Positions 1 to 6,154 of a stretch of DNA of 8,846 nucleotides are shown here, one piece after another. Within the stretch, counting starts at the first letter, position 1. Every line of letters starts with the position of its first letter. Location: contig JAGLEA010000202.1 in the NCBI GenBank assembly GCA_023145315.1, positions 1 to 8,846 of the forward strand. The letters are read 5' to 3'. The translations under genes and the position numbers were made by a program. Below the pieces are notes generated by a model. It was not told the DNA's origin, did not search any database, and saw only the letters and a program-made list of their open reading frames with translations. This DNA comes from Psychrilyobacter sp. GTDB taxonomy: Bacteria > Fusobacteriota > Fusobacteriia > Fusobacteriales > Fusobacteriaceae.

Positions 1-14
1 TCTAAATAAACTAT

Positions 15-66
15 AACCATGAAACTAGACACTTGAAAAAGAGTGTTAGTTTTATGGTTTTTTTTA
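15..66 (+). terminator. Rho-independent terminator of a gene to the left of the window
   Basis: A long imperfect hairpin: AACCAT (15-20) pairs with ATGGTT (54-59), a G-T wobble follows, AAACTA (22-27) pairs with TAGTTT (47-52), G28 is bulged, and ACACT (29-33) pairs with AGTGT (42-46). The loop is A-rich and the right arm runs into T58-T65. The T run is on the plus strand, so it terminates a rightward gene that ends at or before the left edge. Stop codons occur in all three plus frames within positions 3-16, so at most a few codons of that gene could be inside the window. Confidence 0.85.
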
Positions 67-145
67 TTAGTTTTTAATGACAAGTAAACCCTTTGAAAAT
101 ATATGAATATAAAAAGTACATTGATTGATATTATTAAATAAAAGC

Positions 146-177
146 AAAAAAAAAGCGATAGAATAAATCTATCGCTT
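146..177 (-). terminator. Rho-independent terminator of csp
   Basis: A perfect 10-bp stem (153-162 with 168-177, core GCGATAGA) has a 5-nt loop. Read on the minus strand it is followed directly by a run of eight or nine T (plus-strand A tract 146-154). It lies about 20 nt beyond the csp stop codon. Together with the plus-strand terminator at 15-66 it marks a convergent gene junction. The bases between the two (67-145) are AT-rich and I see nothing else in them. Confidence 0.92.
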
Positions 178-197
178 AACTTTTTCAAATAAAGAAA

Positions 198-398
198 TTA
201 TACAGTTTCGATGTTTGAAGCTTGAGGACCTTTAGCACCTTCAGTGATTTCGAAAGTTACTTCTTCCCCTTCTTTTAAAGTTTTGAATCCTTCTTTGTTG
301 ATTTGAGAGAAATGTGCGAAATAATCGTTTCCATCTTCAGCTTGGATAAATCCAAATCCTTTATCGTCGTTAAACCATTTAACTGTTCCTTTTAACAT
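198..398 (-). CDS. Cold-shock domain protein (CspA family)
   Basis: A complete 66-residue single-domain cold-shock protein, the normal length for the family. It is an OB-fold beta barrel that binds single-stranded RNA and DNA and acts in the cytoplasm as an RNA chaperone or antiterminator. The N-terminal MxKGTVKWF motif is present, RNP1 is KGFGFI (residues 13-18), and RNP2 is DYFAHFS (25-31), where the usual form is DVFVHFS. The nucleic-acid-facing aromatics W8, F15, F17, F27, H29 and F30 are kept. The ATG at 396-398 sits behind a strong GGAGGT site at 405-410. The gene has its own promoter just past the stop codon of the amylase-like gene, a leader of about 110 nt and its own terminator. Genomes usually carry several csp paralogues, so I give no letter. 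Whether this copy is cold-induced cannot be read from the sequence. Confidence 0.95.
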   Translation of the reverse strand: MLKGTVKWFNDDKGFGFIQAEDGNDYFAHFSQINKEGFKTLKEGEEVTFEITEGAKGPQASNIETV

Positions 399-511
399 GT
401 GTGTTACCTCCGTAAATTTTATTACAGTAAAGCTTTCTCAAAATCCATTTAACTACTAATCCCAGAAGGGTTTCTTACTTAATCAAACTTTTGTCTAACT
501 TCCTGTTACTA
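399..511 (-). promoter_or_regulatory. Long 5' leader of csp
   Basis: From the predicted start point near 510-511 to the ATG there are about 110 untranslated bases, long for this compact window and typical of cold-shock genes whose mRNA folding responds to temperature. It holds a possible small hairpin with a CCC/GGG core (+ strand 461-470). Next to the start codon, TTAC-GGAG-GTAA could place the Shine-Dalgarno bases in a 4-bp hairpin loop. No match to the E. coli cold box was recognised. A regulatory role is inferred from position and length only. Confidence 0.5.
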
Positions 512-516
512 GATAC

Positions 517-545
517 ATAATACTATATAATTAATATTATGTCAA
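517..545 (-). promoter_or_regulatory. Sigma-70-type promoter of csp
   Basis: On the minus strand a perfect -35 TTGACA (540-545) is separated by exactly 17 nt from -10 TATTAT (517-522). The predicted start point is near 510-511. The -35 box begins only 5 nt past the stop codon of the amylase-like gene (551-553), so csp can be transcribed independently of it. This is the best promoter in the window. Confidence 0.85.
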
Positions 546-550
546 GCTTT

Positions 551-2830
551 TTAACTTTTTTGTGAACTTAATTTTAGTATTATATATCCAAATCCTTCTA
601 TATCAACTTTGGTCTTAGAGTTTTTATATACTTCTTCAGTTAAAACATTATAATACTCTCCATCTTCTAAAGGGAGATTAATACTTTTTTTCAAATTACT
701 TTTATTTATTATAACAATTATTTTTTCATTTTCATATTCTCTTTTATATGCTAAAACATCGTTTTCTGTTAAATGACTTATAGATCCGTTATCTTCATAT
801 ATTTTCTTTTCTAAATTCAAAACTTCTAAATTACCATATTTCATTAGATCTTTATGGTTGTTTCTAAAAACTCCAACTTTTTTATACAGATCTTCTAAAC
901 TTTTCTCACTCTCTACACTATAAGAAATTTCATCTTTTATTTCATCTGTTTTAAATATTTTTTCTATAATTTTTTTATTTTTTATATATTTTTCTAGTGT
1001 GTCACTTTCGTTTTCATAAATTATATCTTCCCAAATCATAGGTTTTCTATTTTCAGATACATCTGCTCCCCACATCCCTTTTTCACTACCATAGTAAATC
1101 ATCGGATTTTTAGATGCTGTTAATAAAATAACTACTCCTAATTTTAATTTTTTTATTGATAGTGGGTCCACTAAATTAGGTCTAATATTTATATAATCAT
1201 CTTTACCATATTTGTTTAATCGATCGAATTCCCTATTAGGATTAATTAATCTCGAATAAAATCTATCGGTATCATATGATTCTATGAAACTAATTGTGGG
1301 AATATTCAAATCTTTTGAATTCATTATCTCACTAGCTTTTTTATCTCGTGTTATAACTTCACTTGAGTTTAAATACTTATTTAACCATGAACCTAAACCA
1401 TAAGTTCCCATCATATCAAAACCATTAATCCCATATAAATCTCTATTTACTTTACTATCTTCTCCAACTATAATAAAGTCACTATTTACTTCTAGTAAAG
1501 CTGATTTCCATCTTTCTAAAAATTCTTTATTTTCAATATCATTTTTTATAAAATACCCATCAATTCCAATATTATTATTTCCTTTTGCCCATTTAACTGT
1601 TGATTTTATCAAATAATCTTGTAAATTTTTATCACTTAAATTAAGATCTATTTTACTTACAAAATTATTAGTTTTTATATTGCTATCACTTTTTTTTATA
1701 ATAAACCAATTCTTATATTTTGAAGTTATACCATTTTTTAAAAAATCTTTATATGCAAAGAATTCTGCAGAAACATATGAAAAGTTTATGTCTAATATAA
1801 TTTTCATATCCTTTTCGTGAGTTTTATCTACTATTTTTTGAAATAAAATATCTGATTCTGTCCATACTTCACTATTTAATCCCTTATTTAATTTTCTATA
1901 CGAATTTTTACTAGTTATTGCAAAATCAGGGGATATATGAGCATAATCTATAGTATTTAGCTTACTTCCCGAATTTGAATAAAATACAGGAGATAAATTT
2001 ATAACTCCCACTCCTAATTCTTTTAAATAATCTAATTTTTCCTCTATCCCTTGCAGATCCCCACCATACCGCCTTGAGTTCTTTCCAGCACTAGGAAAAT
2101 ATCTATTTTTAATATCAATCTCTGTATATGATAATTTATTCCAATCGCTACCCCATCCAGTCATTTCAAAGCTCTGAAGATCACCTTTTTTTCTCCATCT
2201 AGTTGGATCTATCAGCTCAGATTTTAAAGTCCCATCACTTAGACTACCGTTAGGTCTAAAGTAATATTCAGGTCCATATTCAGAGTATATAGGAGTATTC
2301 TCTTTACTACCATCTCTAAAAGAATCTATATAGATTGAGTACCAGACCTCACCTTGAACCCATTCTGGAAGCATCCTTGATTCTTCTTTTACTGTGTATT
2401 CAAACGGAATTATAGTTGATTCATAATTTGAAGATTCTTTCCCATAATAGTATCTATATTCATGATCTAAGAGTTCAAAATAATATTTAATTTCTTTACC
2501 TTCTTCTACAGATATCTCAACACTAAAGTATTCTAATCTACCTTGTCCACCTATCGATTTCATAGGTATCTTTAGACCATCTACAACTAAATTAATTTTT
2601 TCAACATCATCTCTTTTCGTTTTAAATATCACTTTTAATTTATCATTTTCTTTTGAAAATTTTAAATATTCAGCATTAACTTTATGATCTAATTCCTCTA
2701 AAAATATATAGTTATCACCTTTTTGAGTTTTAAGTGGAATCGGTGTTGTATCATTTATTATTAATAATTTCTCATTGTTAGAACACCCAAATAGCAGTAA
2801 TGCCACAAGTATTGATATAGTTTTTTTCAT
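551..2830 (-). CDS. GH13 (alpha-amylase family) lipoprotein, catalytic residues apparently lost
   Basis: 759 residues. A short signal peptide ends in a lipobox (LLFGC, Cys16), so a lipid-anchored exported protein is expected. Residues about 40-148 resemble the N-terminal CBM34-like beta domain of neopullulanases and maltogenic amylases. The GH13 barrel follows from about 155: YGGDLQGIEEKLDYLKELG (255-273), NPMIYYGSEKGMWGAD (575-590) and KPMIW (596-600) are clear family landmarks. A C-terminal beta domain covers about 690-757. The signature residues are degraded. Region I reads DINFSY (347-352) where DxxxNH is usual. Region II reads DGYFIKND (424-431), with F427 for the invariant Arg and K429 for the nucleophile Asp. 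Region III keeps Glu457 in VGED. Region IV reads SYD (518-520), keeping Asp520 but with Tyr for His. The reading frame is intact over 2.3 kb, so this is not a decaying pseudogene. It may be a glycan-binding pseudoenzyme or have altered chemistry. ATG 2828-2830 follows a strong GGAGGAG site (2833-2839). Confidence 0.88.
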   Translation of the reverse strand: MKKTISILVALLLFGCSNNEKLLIINDTTPIPLKTQKGDNYIFLEELDHKVNAEYLKFSKENDKLKVIFKTKRDDVEKINLVVDGLKIPMKSIGGQGRLEYFSVEISVEEGKEIKYYFELLDHEYRYYYGKESSNYESTIIPFEYTVKEESRMLPEWVQGEVWYSIYIDSFRDGSKENTPIYSEYGPEYYFRPNGSLSDGTLKSELIDPTRWRKKGDLQSFEMTGWGSDWNKLSYTEIDIKNRYFPSAGKNSRRYGGDLQGIEEKLDYLKELGVGVINLSPVFYSNSGSKLNTIDYAHISPDFAITSKNSYRKLNKGLNSEVWTESDILFQKIVDKTHEKDMKIILDINFSYVSAEFFAYKDFLKNGITSKYKNWFIIKKSDSNIKTNNFVSKIDLNLSDKNLQDYLIKSTVKWAKGNNNIGIDGYFIKNDIENKEFLERWKSALLEVNSDFIIVGEDSKVNRDLYGINGFDMMGTYGLGSWLNKYLNSSEVITRDKKASEIMNSKDLNIPTISFIESYDTDRFYSRLINPNREFDRLNKYGKDDYINIRPNLVDPLSIKKLKLGVVILLTASKNPMIYYGSEKGMWGADVSENRKPMIWEDIIYENESDTLEKYIKNKKIIEKIFKTDEIKDEISYSVESEKSLEDLYKKVGVFRNNHKDLMKYGNLEVLNLEKKIYEDNGSISHLTENDVLAYKREYENEKIIVIINKSNLKKSINLPLEDGEYYNVLTEEVYKNSKTKVDIEGFGYIILKLSSQKS

Positions 2831-2846
2831 TTCTCCTCCATTTTTA

Positions 2847-2875
2847 TAATACTCTTACATGCTAATTTAAATTAG
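2847..2875 (-). promoter_or_regulatory. Candidate promoter and palindromic operator of the GH13-like gene
   Basis: On the minus strand a possible -10 TATTAT lies just upstream of the Shine-Dalgarno site of the amylase-like gene, with only a weak -35 (TAATTT) 17 nt further up. A perfect 14-bp palindrome, CTAATTTAAATTAG (2862-2875), overlaps that -35. This is where a dimeric repressor could bind. In DNA this AT-rich, perfect 14-bp palindromes are expected once or twice by chance in a window of this size, so the location is the main support. Confidence 0.4.
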
Positions 2876-2893
2876 ATTTTAGAGCTTTTTATT

Positions 2894-2919
2894 AAAAAAG
2901 AAGAGTGGTTTCCCACTCT
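2894..2919 (-). terminator. Rho-independent terminator of the yraN-comF operon
   Basis: On the minus strand AGAGTGG (2913-2919) pairs with CCACTCT (2902-2908) around a GAAA tetraloop, a GNRA-type loop that stabilises the stem. It is followed by TC and then a run of six T. The stem starts at the base next to the TAG stop of the 203-residue gene (2920-2922), so the operon ends here and the amylase-like gene needs its own promoter. Confidence 0.9.
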
Positions 2920-3531
2920 CTAATTATATTTATATTCATTTATTTCTTCTTCTATAATATATTCTATATAGGTATCCATATTTTCTTGGATAAAGATTAA
3001 TTCTCCACTCATCTCTATCTCTAAAGTAGTCAATCCACCAATATAGTCACCACATTCTATAGATCCTTTTACTTTTTTCAAAATTTCTCTGTACTCTAGA
3101 AACATCATGTCAAAATCAGGATATTTAAAATCCAAAGCCGTATTCTCTTTTATAGAAGCAAGAACATTATACACCCATTCTAATCCATTTTCCACTTCGA
3201 ATAATAATTCTATACCATCAGTCCCACGGCTATTATTAAAACTGCTTGATATACCCATTATAGCATCAAAATATTTTTCTATAAAATCTCTCATACCTTC
3301 TAACGATTCTAATATTACAGTTTTAGGAGATTTACTGACAAATTCCACAGTTTTTATTTGCTCTTTATTAAAATGTTCATAGTTATCCATTACTTTTCCA
3401 TTGATATATACATCAAATAACATCCTTCCATCTCTTTCGAGTATGTCACTTACTTCATTTAAAAGGCCTGAAAAACTTTGTTCCTTTAATCTATTTCTCA
3501 TTATTTCTCTATTATCTAATATAATCTTCAT
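2920..3531 (-). CDS. Unrecognised acidic 203-residue protein, last gene of the yraN-comF operon
   Basis: I do not recognise this family. The protein is acidic, has no signal peptide, membrane segment or cysteine cluster, and should be soluble and cytoplasmic. The first 70 residues alternate beta-like stretches (MKIILDN at 1-7, LFDVYINGKV around 38-47, TVEFVSK around 61-67) with a helix, which could be a small alpha/beta domain. The remainder is predicted mostly helical and includes an acidic C-terminal end. It is a real gene: ATG 3529-3531 has a good Shine-Dalgarno (GAGGT, 3539-3543) that overlaps the stop codon of comF only 5 nt upstream, implying coupled translation, and the stop codon abuts a terminator. 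Its position suggests a link to the upstream DNA-processing-like genes, but that is association only. Confidence 0.85.
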   Translation of the reverse strand: MKIILDNREIMRNRLKEQSFSGLLNEVSDILERDGRMLFDVYINGKVMDNYEHFNKEQIKTVEFVSKSPKTVILESLEGMRDFIEKYFDAIMGISSSFNNSRGTDGIELLFEVENGLEWVYNVLASIKENTALDFKYPDFDMMFLEYREILKKVKGSIECGDYIGGLTTLEIEMSGELIFIQENMDTYIEYIIEEEINEYKYN

Positions 3532-3536
3532 CTAAT

Positions 3537-4190
3537 CTACCTCATTTTTAATTTTATTTTCTTTGCTGTTTTTGATAGTGCCAAGGTAAAGACTACTACC
3601 TTTATATTTATATTTTTTATCTTTATCTCTCTTATAAATTCTTTCATAGTCGATCCTGTAGTTATTATATCGTCTATGATTAGTACTTGTTTTATATTTT
3701 CTAGTTTTTCTACTTTGAAAGCTGAAGCTATATTAATTTTTCTCTCTTTTTCATTGAGTATTTCATACATATGTCGTGTTTCCTTAACCCTTTCTACTTT
3801 TAGATAGTTATAATTTCCAAATTTTAGAAGTTCTTCTACTTGGTTAAACCCTCTTTCTCTCATTCTTTTTTTACTTACAGGAATTGGAATTATCAAATCT
3901 ATTTTTTCATATTTTAGTACTTTTTCCAATTCAGAACTAACAAGGCCGTGTAGTAGTTCACCTATATATAATTTATTTTTAAATTTATATTCCTCGATTA
4001 TTTTTTTTAGTTCCCTGTCGTAATCCCATAAATAATAAATATCATTATACTTTTTTAATTTCCCTTTAATTCTTAGTTTTTCATGACAATTATAGCACAT
4101 ATAATGGAGGTTGTCGTTTGATTTTTCATCACAGAGAATACATTTATTTTTAAAGAATAACTCCCTAATATTCTGGTTTAAGCTTTTCAT
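3537..4190 (-). CDS. comF: ComF family phosphoribosyltransferase-like protein
   Basis: 217 residues, the usual length of ComF/GntX proteins. An N-terminal zinc-binding module has C17-x2-C20 and C32-x2-C35. The type I phosphoribosyltransferase domain carries the family landmarks IPIPVSKKRMRERGFNQ (101-117), a tRxxxxL-type helix (RHMYEILNEKER, 139-150) and the PRPP loop IIDDIITTGST (171-181). ComF is needed for DNA uptake in competent bacteria such as Bacillus and Haemophilus, where it is linked to ComFA and PriA. Its enzymatic substrate is not settled. No comFA or other competence gene is in the window, so a competence role is not shown. The start ATG (4188-4190) lies inside the zinc-ribbon gene (26-nt overlap) with only a weak GGAT upstream, so translation is probably coupled. 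Confidence 0.92.
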   Translation of the reverse strand: MKSLNQNIRELFFKNKCILCDEKSNDNLHYMCYNCHEKLRIKGKLKKYNDIYYLWDYDRELKKIIEEYKFKNKLYIGELLHGLVSSELEKVLKYEKIDLIIPIPVSKKRMRERGFNQVEELLKFGNYNYLKVERVKETRHMYEILNEKERKINIASAFKVEKLENIKQVLIIDDIITTGSTMKEFIREIKIKNINIKVVVFTLALSKTAKKIKLKMR

Positions 4191-4356
4191 CGCGATCCAG
4201 AATTTTTGCTGAATACATCTCTGTGTATCCGCAGTTCGAACAAGTTTTTAAATAATATGTTCCTAATTCCAACCTCAACCCTGGTGTTTTCTCTGCCATA
4301 AATGTTGTTTTTACACTATATTCTTCTCCATCACATTTTGAACATCTAAAATTCAT
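4165..4356 (-). CDS. Small zinc-ribbon protein (COG3478-like, putative nucleic-acid binding)
   Basis: 63 residues with two CxxC knuckles, C5-x2-C8 and C39-x2-C42, separated by a beta-rich stretch. The second knuckle is in the context KTCSNCGYTEMY, which resembles the small zinc-ribbon family annotated as nucleic-acid-binding proteins (COG3478, DUF2082). It presumably folds as one zinc ribbon binding a single zinc ion, and its biological role is unknown. The ATG (4354-4356) overlaps the TGA of yraN in an ATGA junction, with a GGGGTGAT Shine-Dalgarno inside yraN. The 3' end overlaps comF by 26 nt. This makes it a genuine operon member despite its size. The COG assignment is from memory of the motif layout. 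Confidence 0.8.
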   Translation of the reverse strand: MNFRCSKCDGEEYSVKTTFMAEKTPGLRLELGTYYLKTCSNCGYTEMYSAKILDRDEKLKPEY

Positions 4357-4712
4357 AAATAATCACCCCAAATTGCATTTTCTATATGCTCTATTTCACT
4401 TCCTAGTATAGATATTATATCGAAACGGTAGGGAATATCCTTTATTCTTTTATCTTTTAGATATATCATTGCTGTTTTTACTAATTTTCTTTGTTTTGAT
4501 CTAGTCACAGACTCTAATCCACTTCCATGACTACTATCTTTTCTATACTTAACTTCTACAAAAACTATTTCTTCTTTTTCTACATCTTTACATATAAGAT
4601 CTAGTTCTCCATACCTAGAGTAGTAATTTCTTCCTAACTCTATATATCCTTTTTTCACTAAATATTCCATTGCTATGCCCTCATATCGAGTTCCTATCTC
4701 TCTATTATTCAT
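4353..4712 (-). CDS. yraN: YraN family (UPF0102) endonuclease-like protein
   Basis: 119 residues, full length for the family (COG0792). The PD-(D/E)xK nuclease-fold signature is intact: an N-terminal helix with G7, E11 and A14, then GELDLI (35-40, acidic E36 and D38), then FVEVKYR (51-57, E53 and K55). Its fold is related to Holliday-junction resolvases and restriction enzymes. A role in DNA processing is assumed from the fold, and no activity is firmly established. yraN is often next to rnhB. Here rnhB is two genes away in the neighbouring operon, which fits a conserved neighbourhood. ATG 4710-4712 has GGAGG at 4723-4727. It is the first gene of its operon and the promoter must lie in the AT-rich 4728-4808, where I could not choose a convincing -35/-10 pair. 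Confidence 0.93.
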   Translation of the reverse strand: MNNREIGTRYEGIAMEYLVKKGYIELGRNYYSRYGELDLICKDVEKEEIVFVEVKYRKDSSHGSGLESVTRSKQRKLVKTAMIYLKDKRIKDIPYRFDIISILGSEIEHIENAIWGDYL

Positions 4713-4808
4713 AATATCTCTCCCTCCGAATAAAAGAATTAACTACTAATTAATAATTTATTCCTTATCGCTATCTATATTACTACATATTTTTTCATTT
4801 TAAAAATA

Positions 4809-4848
4809 AAAGTTCCTTAAAAAGTTTTAATACTTTTTAAGGAACTTT
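4809..4848 (-). terminator. Rho-independent terminator of the yeiH-rluD-rnhB operon
   Basis: A perfect 17-bp inverted repeat (4809-4825 with 4832-4848) with a 6-nt loop begins about 18 nt past the stop of the acetyltransferase gene. Read on the minus strand the arm runs into TTT-A-TTTT. On the plus strand a run of eight T follows a few bases after the stem (4853-4860), so it could work both ways, but no rightward gene is seen to its left. It separates the two leftward operons. Confidence 0.85.
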
Positions 4849-4865
4849 ATAATTTTTTTTCTTAT

Positions 4866-5504
4866 CTAATTATCTAGCTCTACACAAGCCTTTTCAAAAA
4901 TTCTTTGACTCTCTTGGATTTGTTTTTTCTTTGGTGGAAATAAACTATCAAATCTATCTATCTCATCTTGTGGAGTTTCAAATACATCTGTAAATGTTGC
5001 ATAACCAGATACCCCTTCTAAAGCTTTTTCATATAAAGGTAGTACTAATAGTCCTTTATAAAAATTACCATCAGCCATAGCTACATTATACTTTTTACCG
5101 CCTTTGAATCCATATGGTTCATAGTGATAAGGATATCCTAAAGTTAATACGGCATTAAATCCTAATTTTTTAGCTTTTTCTATAGAGTGTGTAATTAATT
5201 TTCTCCCTAACCCCATTCTATGATATTTAGGGTGTATAGATACTGGCCCAAAAGATATTACTTTCGTTTCAACCCCGTCCCATCCTATTATTTTAGCATG
5301 GGTATAAAAAATACTTCCCACAATTTCTCCATCTACCTCTAGAATATATGAAAGTTCCTTTATATAATCTTTGTTATCTCTTAGGTTATGTATCACCAAG
5401 TGCTCTGCACATCCGGGAAAGTATAGGTTATAAAAAGCTTCTCTTGCAACTTCTTCTACTTTCCTAAAATCTTTTGACTCTTCATGCCTTATTATTATTT
5501 TCAT
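4866..5504 (-). CDS. GNAT family N-acetyltransferase (YhbS/COG3153-like)
   Basis: 212 residues. The GNAT core spans residues 3-140: a beta-hairpin ending in LEVDGEIVGSIFY (55-67), motif A VSIHPKYHRMGLGRKL (88-103) with the acetyl-CoA pyrophosphate loop R96-M-G-L-G100, and the motif B region LGYPYHYEPYGF (122-133), typical of COG3153 members. A C-terminal extension (about 140-212) includes PLYEKALEG. The substrate is unknown; this family acetylates small molecules or protein amines using acetyl-CoA. The ATG overlaps the rnhB stop (ATGA, 5501-5504) and a GGGGGAG site (5507-5513) precedes it, so it is translationally coupled to rnhB and is the last gene of the operon. No residue loss was noticed in the acetyl-CoA loop. 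Confidence 0.9.
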   Translation of the reverse strand: MKIIIRHEESKDFRKVEEVAREAFYNLYFPGCAEHLVIHNLRDNKDYIKELSYILEVDGEIVGSIFYTHAKIIGWDGVETKVISFGPVSIHPKYHRMGLGRKLITHSIEKAKKLGFNAVLTLGYPYHYEPYGFKGGKKYNVAMADGNFYKGLLVLPLYEKALEGVSGYATFTDVFETPQDEIDRFDSLFPPKKKQIQESQRIFEKACVELDN

Positions 5505-6109
5505 TTCTCCCCCAATATTTTTGTCAAAAAACTTTTTCTATGACATGGTGTTTTACCAAAGGTTAGAAGCGCTTCCCTATGTTGCTTTGTACCATACCCT
5601 TTATGTTTCCCTAAACCATACTCTGGGTATAGTTCATCATATTTCTTCATGAGTCTGTCACGAGTTACCTTTGCTATTATACTTGCAGCAGCAATTGATA
5701 AACTTTTCCCGTCACCTTTTATTACAAATTCTTGTGGTTTATTATACTCACGAATTTTATGGTTTCCATCGACTAAAATTAAGTCAAATTTTGTACCTTC
5801 TGCTTCTAAATCTTCTATAGCTCTTCTCATTGATAGAAAAGTTGCATTTAATATATTTATCTCATCTATCTCTTTTTCTGTAGCTAATCCAACACCAACT
5901 TCACAATTTTCTAGAATAATATCAAATAAATATTCTCTTTTCTTTTCACTAAGTTTTTTTGAATCATTGATCATCTCAAACTCTTCTACATAATTTATTA
6001 TCTTCACAGCAGAAGAAACTACAGGACCAGCTAGAGGGCCACGACCAGCTTCATCAATTCCTATTATATTTTCTCCATATTCCTTGTCAAACTCTAGCAT
6101 GATATTCAA
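5501..6109 (-). CDS. rnhB: Ribonuclease HII
   Basis: 202 residues, full length. It cleaves RNA in RNA/DNA hybrids and at single ribonucleotides embedded in DNA, a replication and repair housekeeping function in the cytoplasm, using two metal ions. The signature GIDEAGRGPLAGPV covers 17-30 (D19, E20), followed by VDGN (113-116, D114), SIIAKVTRDR (143-152, D151) and HKGYGTKQH (169-177). The four acidic catalytic residues are all in place. The best start is a TTG (6107-6109): AGGAGG (6116-6121) lies 6 nt upstream of it, whereas the in-frame ATG at codon 4 would be 15 nt away. It is preceded by rluD with a 45-nt gap and overlaps the acetyltransferase gene by 4 nt. Confidence 0.97.
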   Translation of the reverse strand: MNIMLEFDKEYGENIIGIDEAGRGPLAGPVVSSAVKIINYVEEFEMINDSKKLSEKKREYLFDIILENCEVGVGLATEKEIDEINILNATFLSMRRAIEDLEAEGTKFDLILVDGNHKIREYNKPQEFVIKGDGKSLSIAAASIIAKVTRDRLMKKYDELYPEYGLGKHKGYGTKQHREALLTFGKTPCHRKSFLTKILGEK

Positions 6110-6154
6110 ATTTACCCTCCTAACTTATTTATTATTAATCTTTCTTTTTAGAAA

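Noticed and set aside
449..460. TTAACTACTAAT shared between the csp leader (449-460) and the yraN leader (4739-4750)
   Set aside because: A shared control element was considered, but dozens of repeated 12-mers are expected by chance in 8.8 kb of DNA this AT-rich, and the distances to the two ribosome sites differ.
517..583. 9-bp inverted repeat ATAATACTA / TAGTATTAT as a terminator or operator
   Set aside because: The arms are about 49 nt apart, AT-rich, and not followed by a T run. One arm overlaps the csp -10 and the other lies in coding sequence, so chance is the simplest explanation.
551..2830. The amylase-like gene as a pseudogene
   Set aside because: It has no frameshift or internal stop over 759 codons, and the signal peptide, ribosome site and domain boundaries are intact, so substitutions at catalytic positions are better read as divergence of function.
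3107..3382. Plus-strand open frame of 91 codons inside the 203-residue gene
   Set aside because: It lies antisense to a gene with a good ribosome site and operon context, has no ribosome site of its own that I could find, and its product is Ser/Ile/Leu-rich shadow sequence.
5649..5993. Plus-strand open frame of 114 codons opposite rnhB
   Set aside because: It is antisense to a gene with all RNase HII motifs, and its serine- and phenylalanine-rich product is typical of a reverse-frame shadow.
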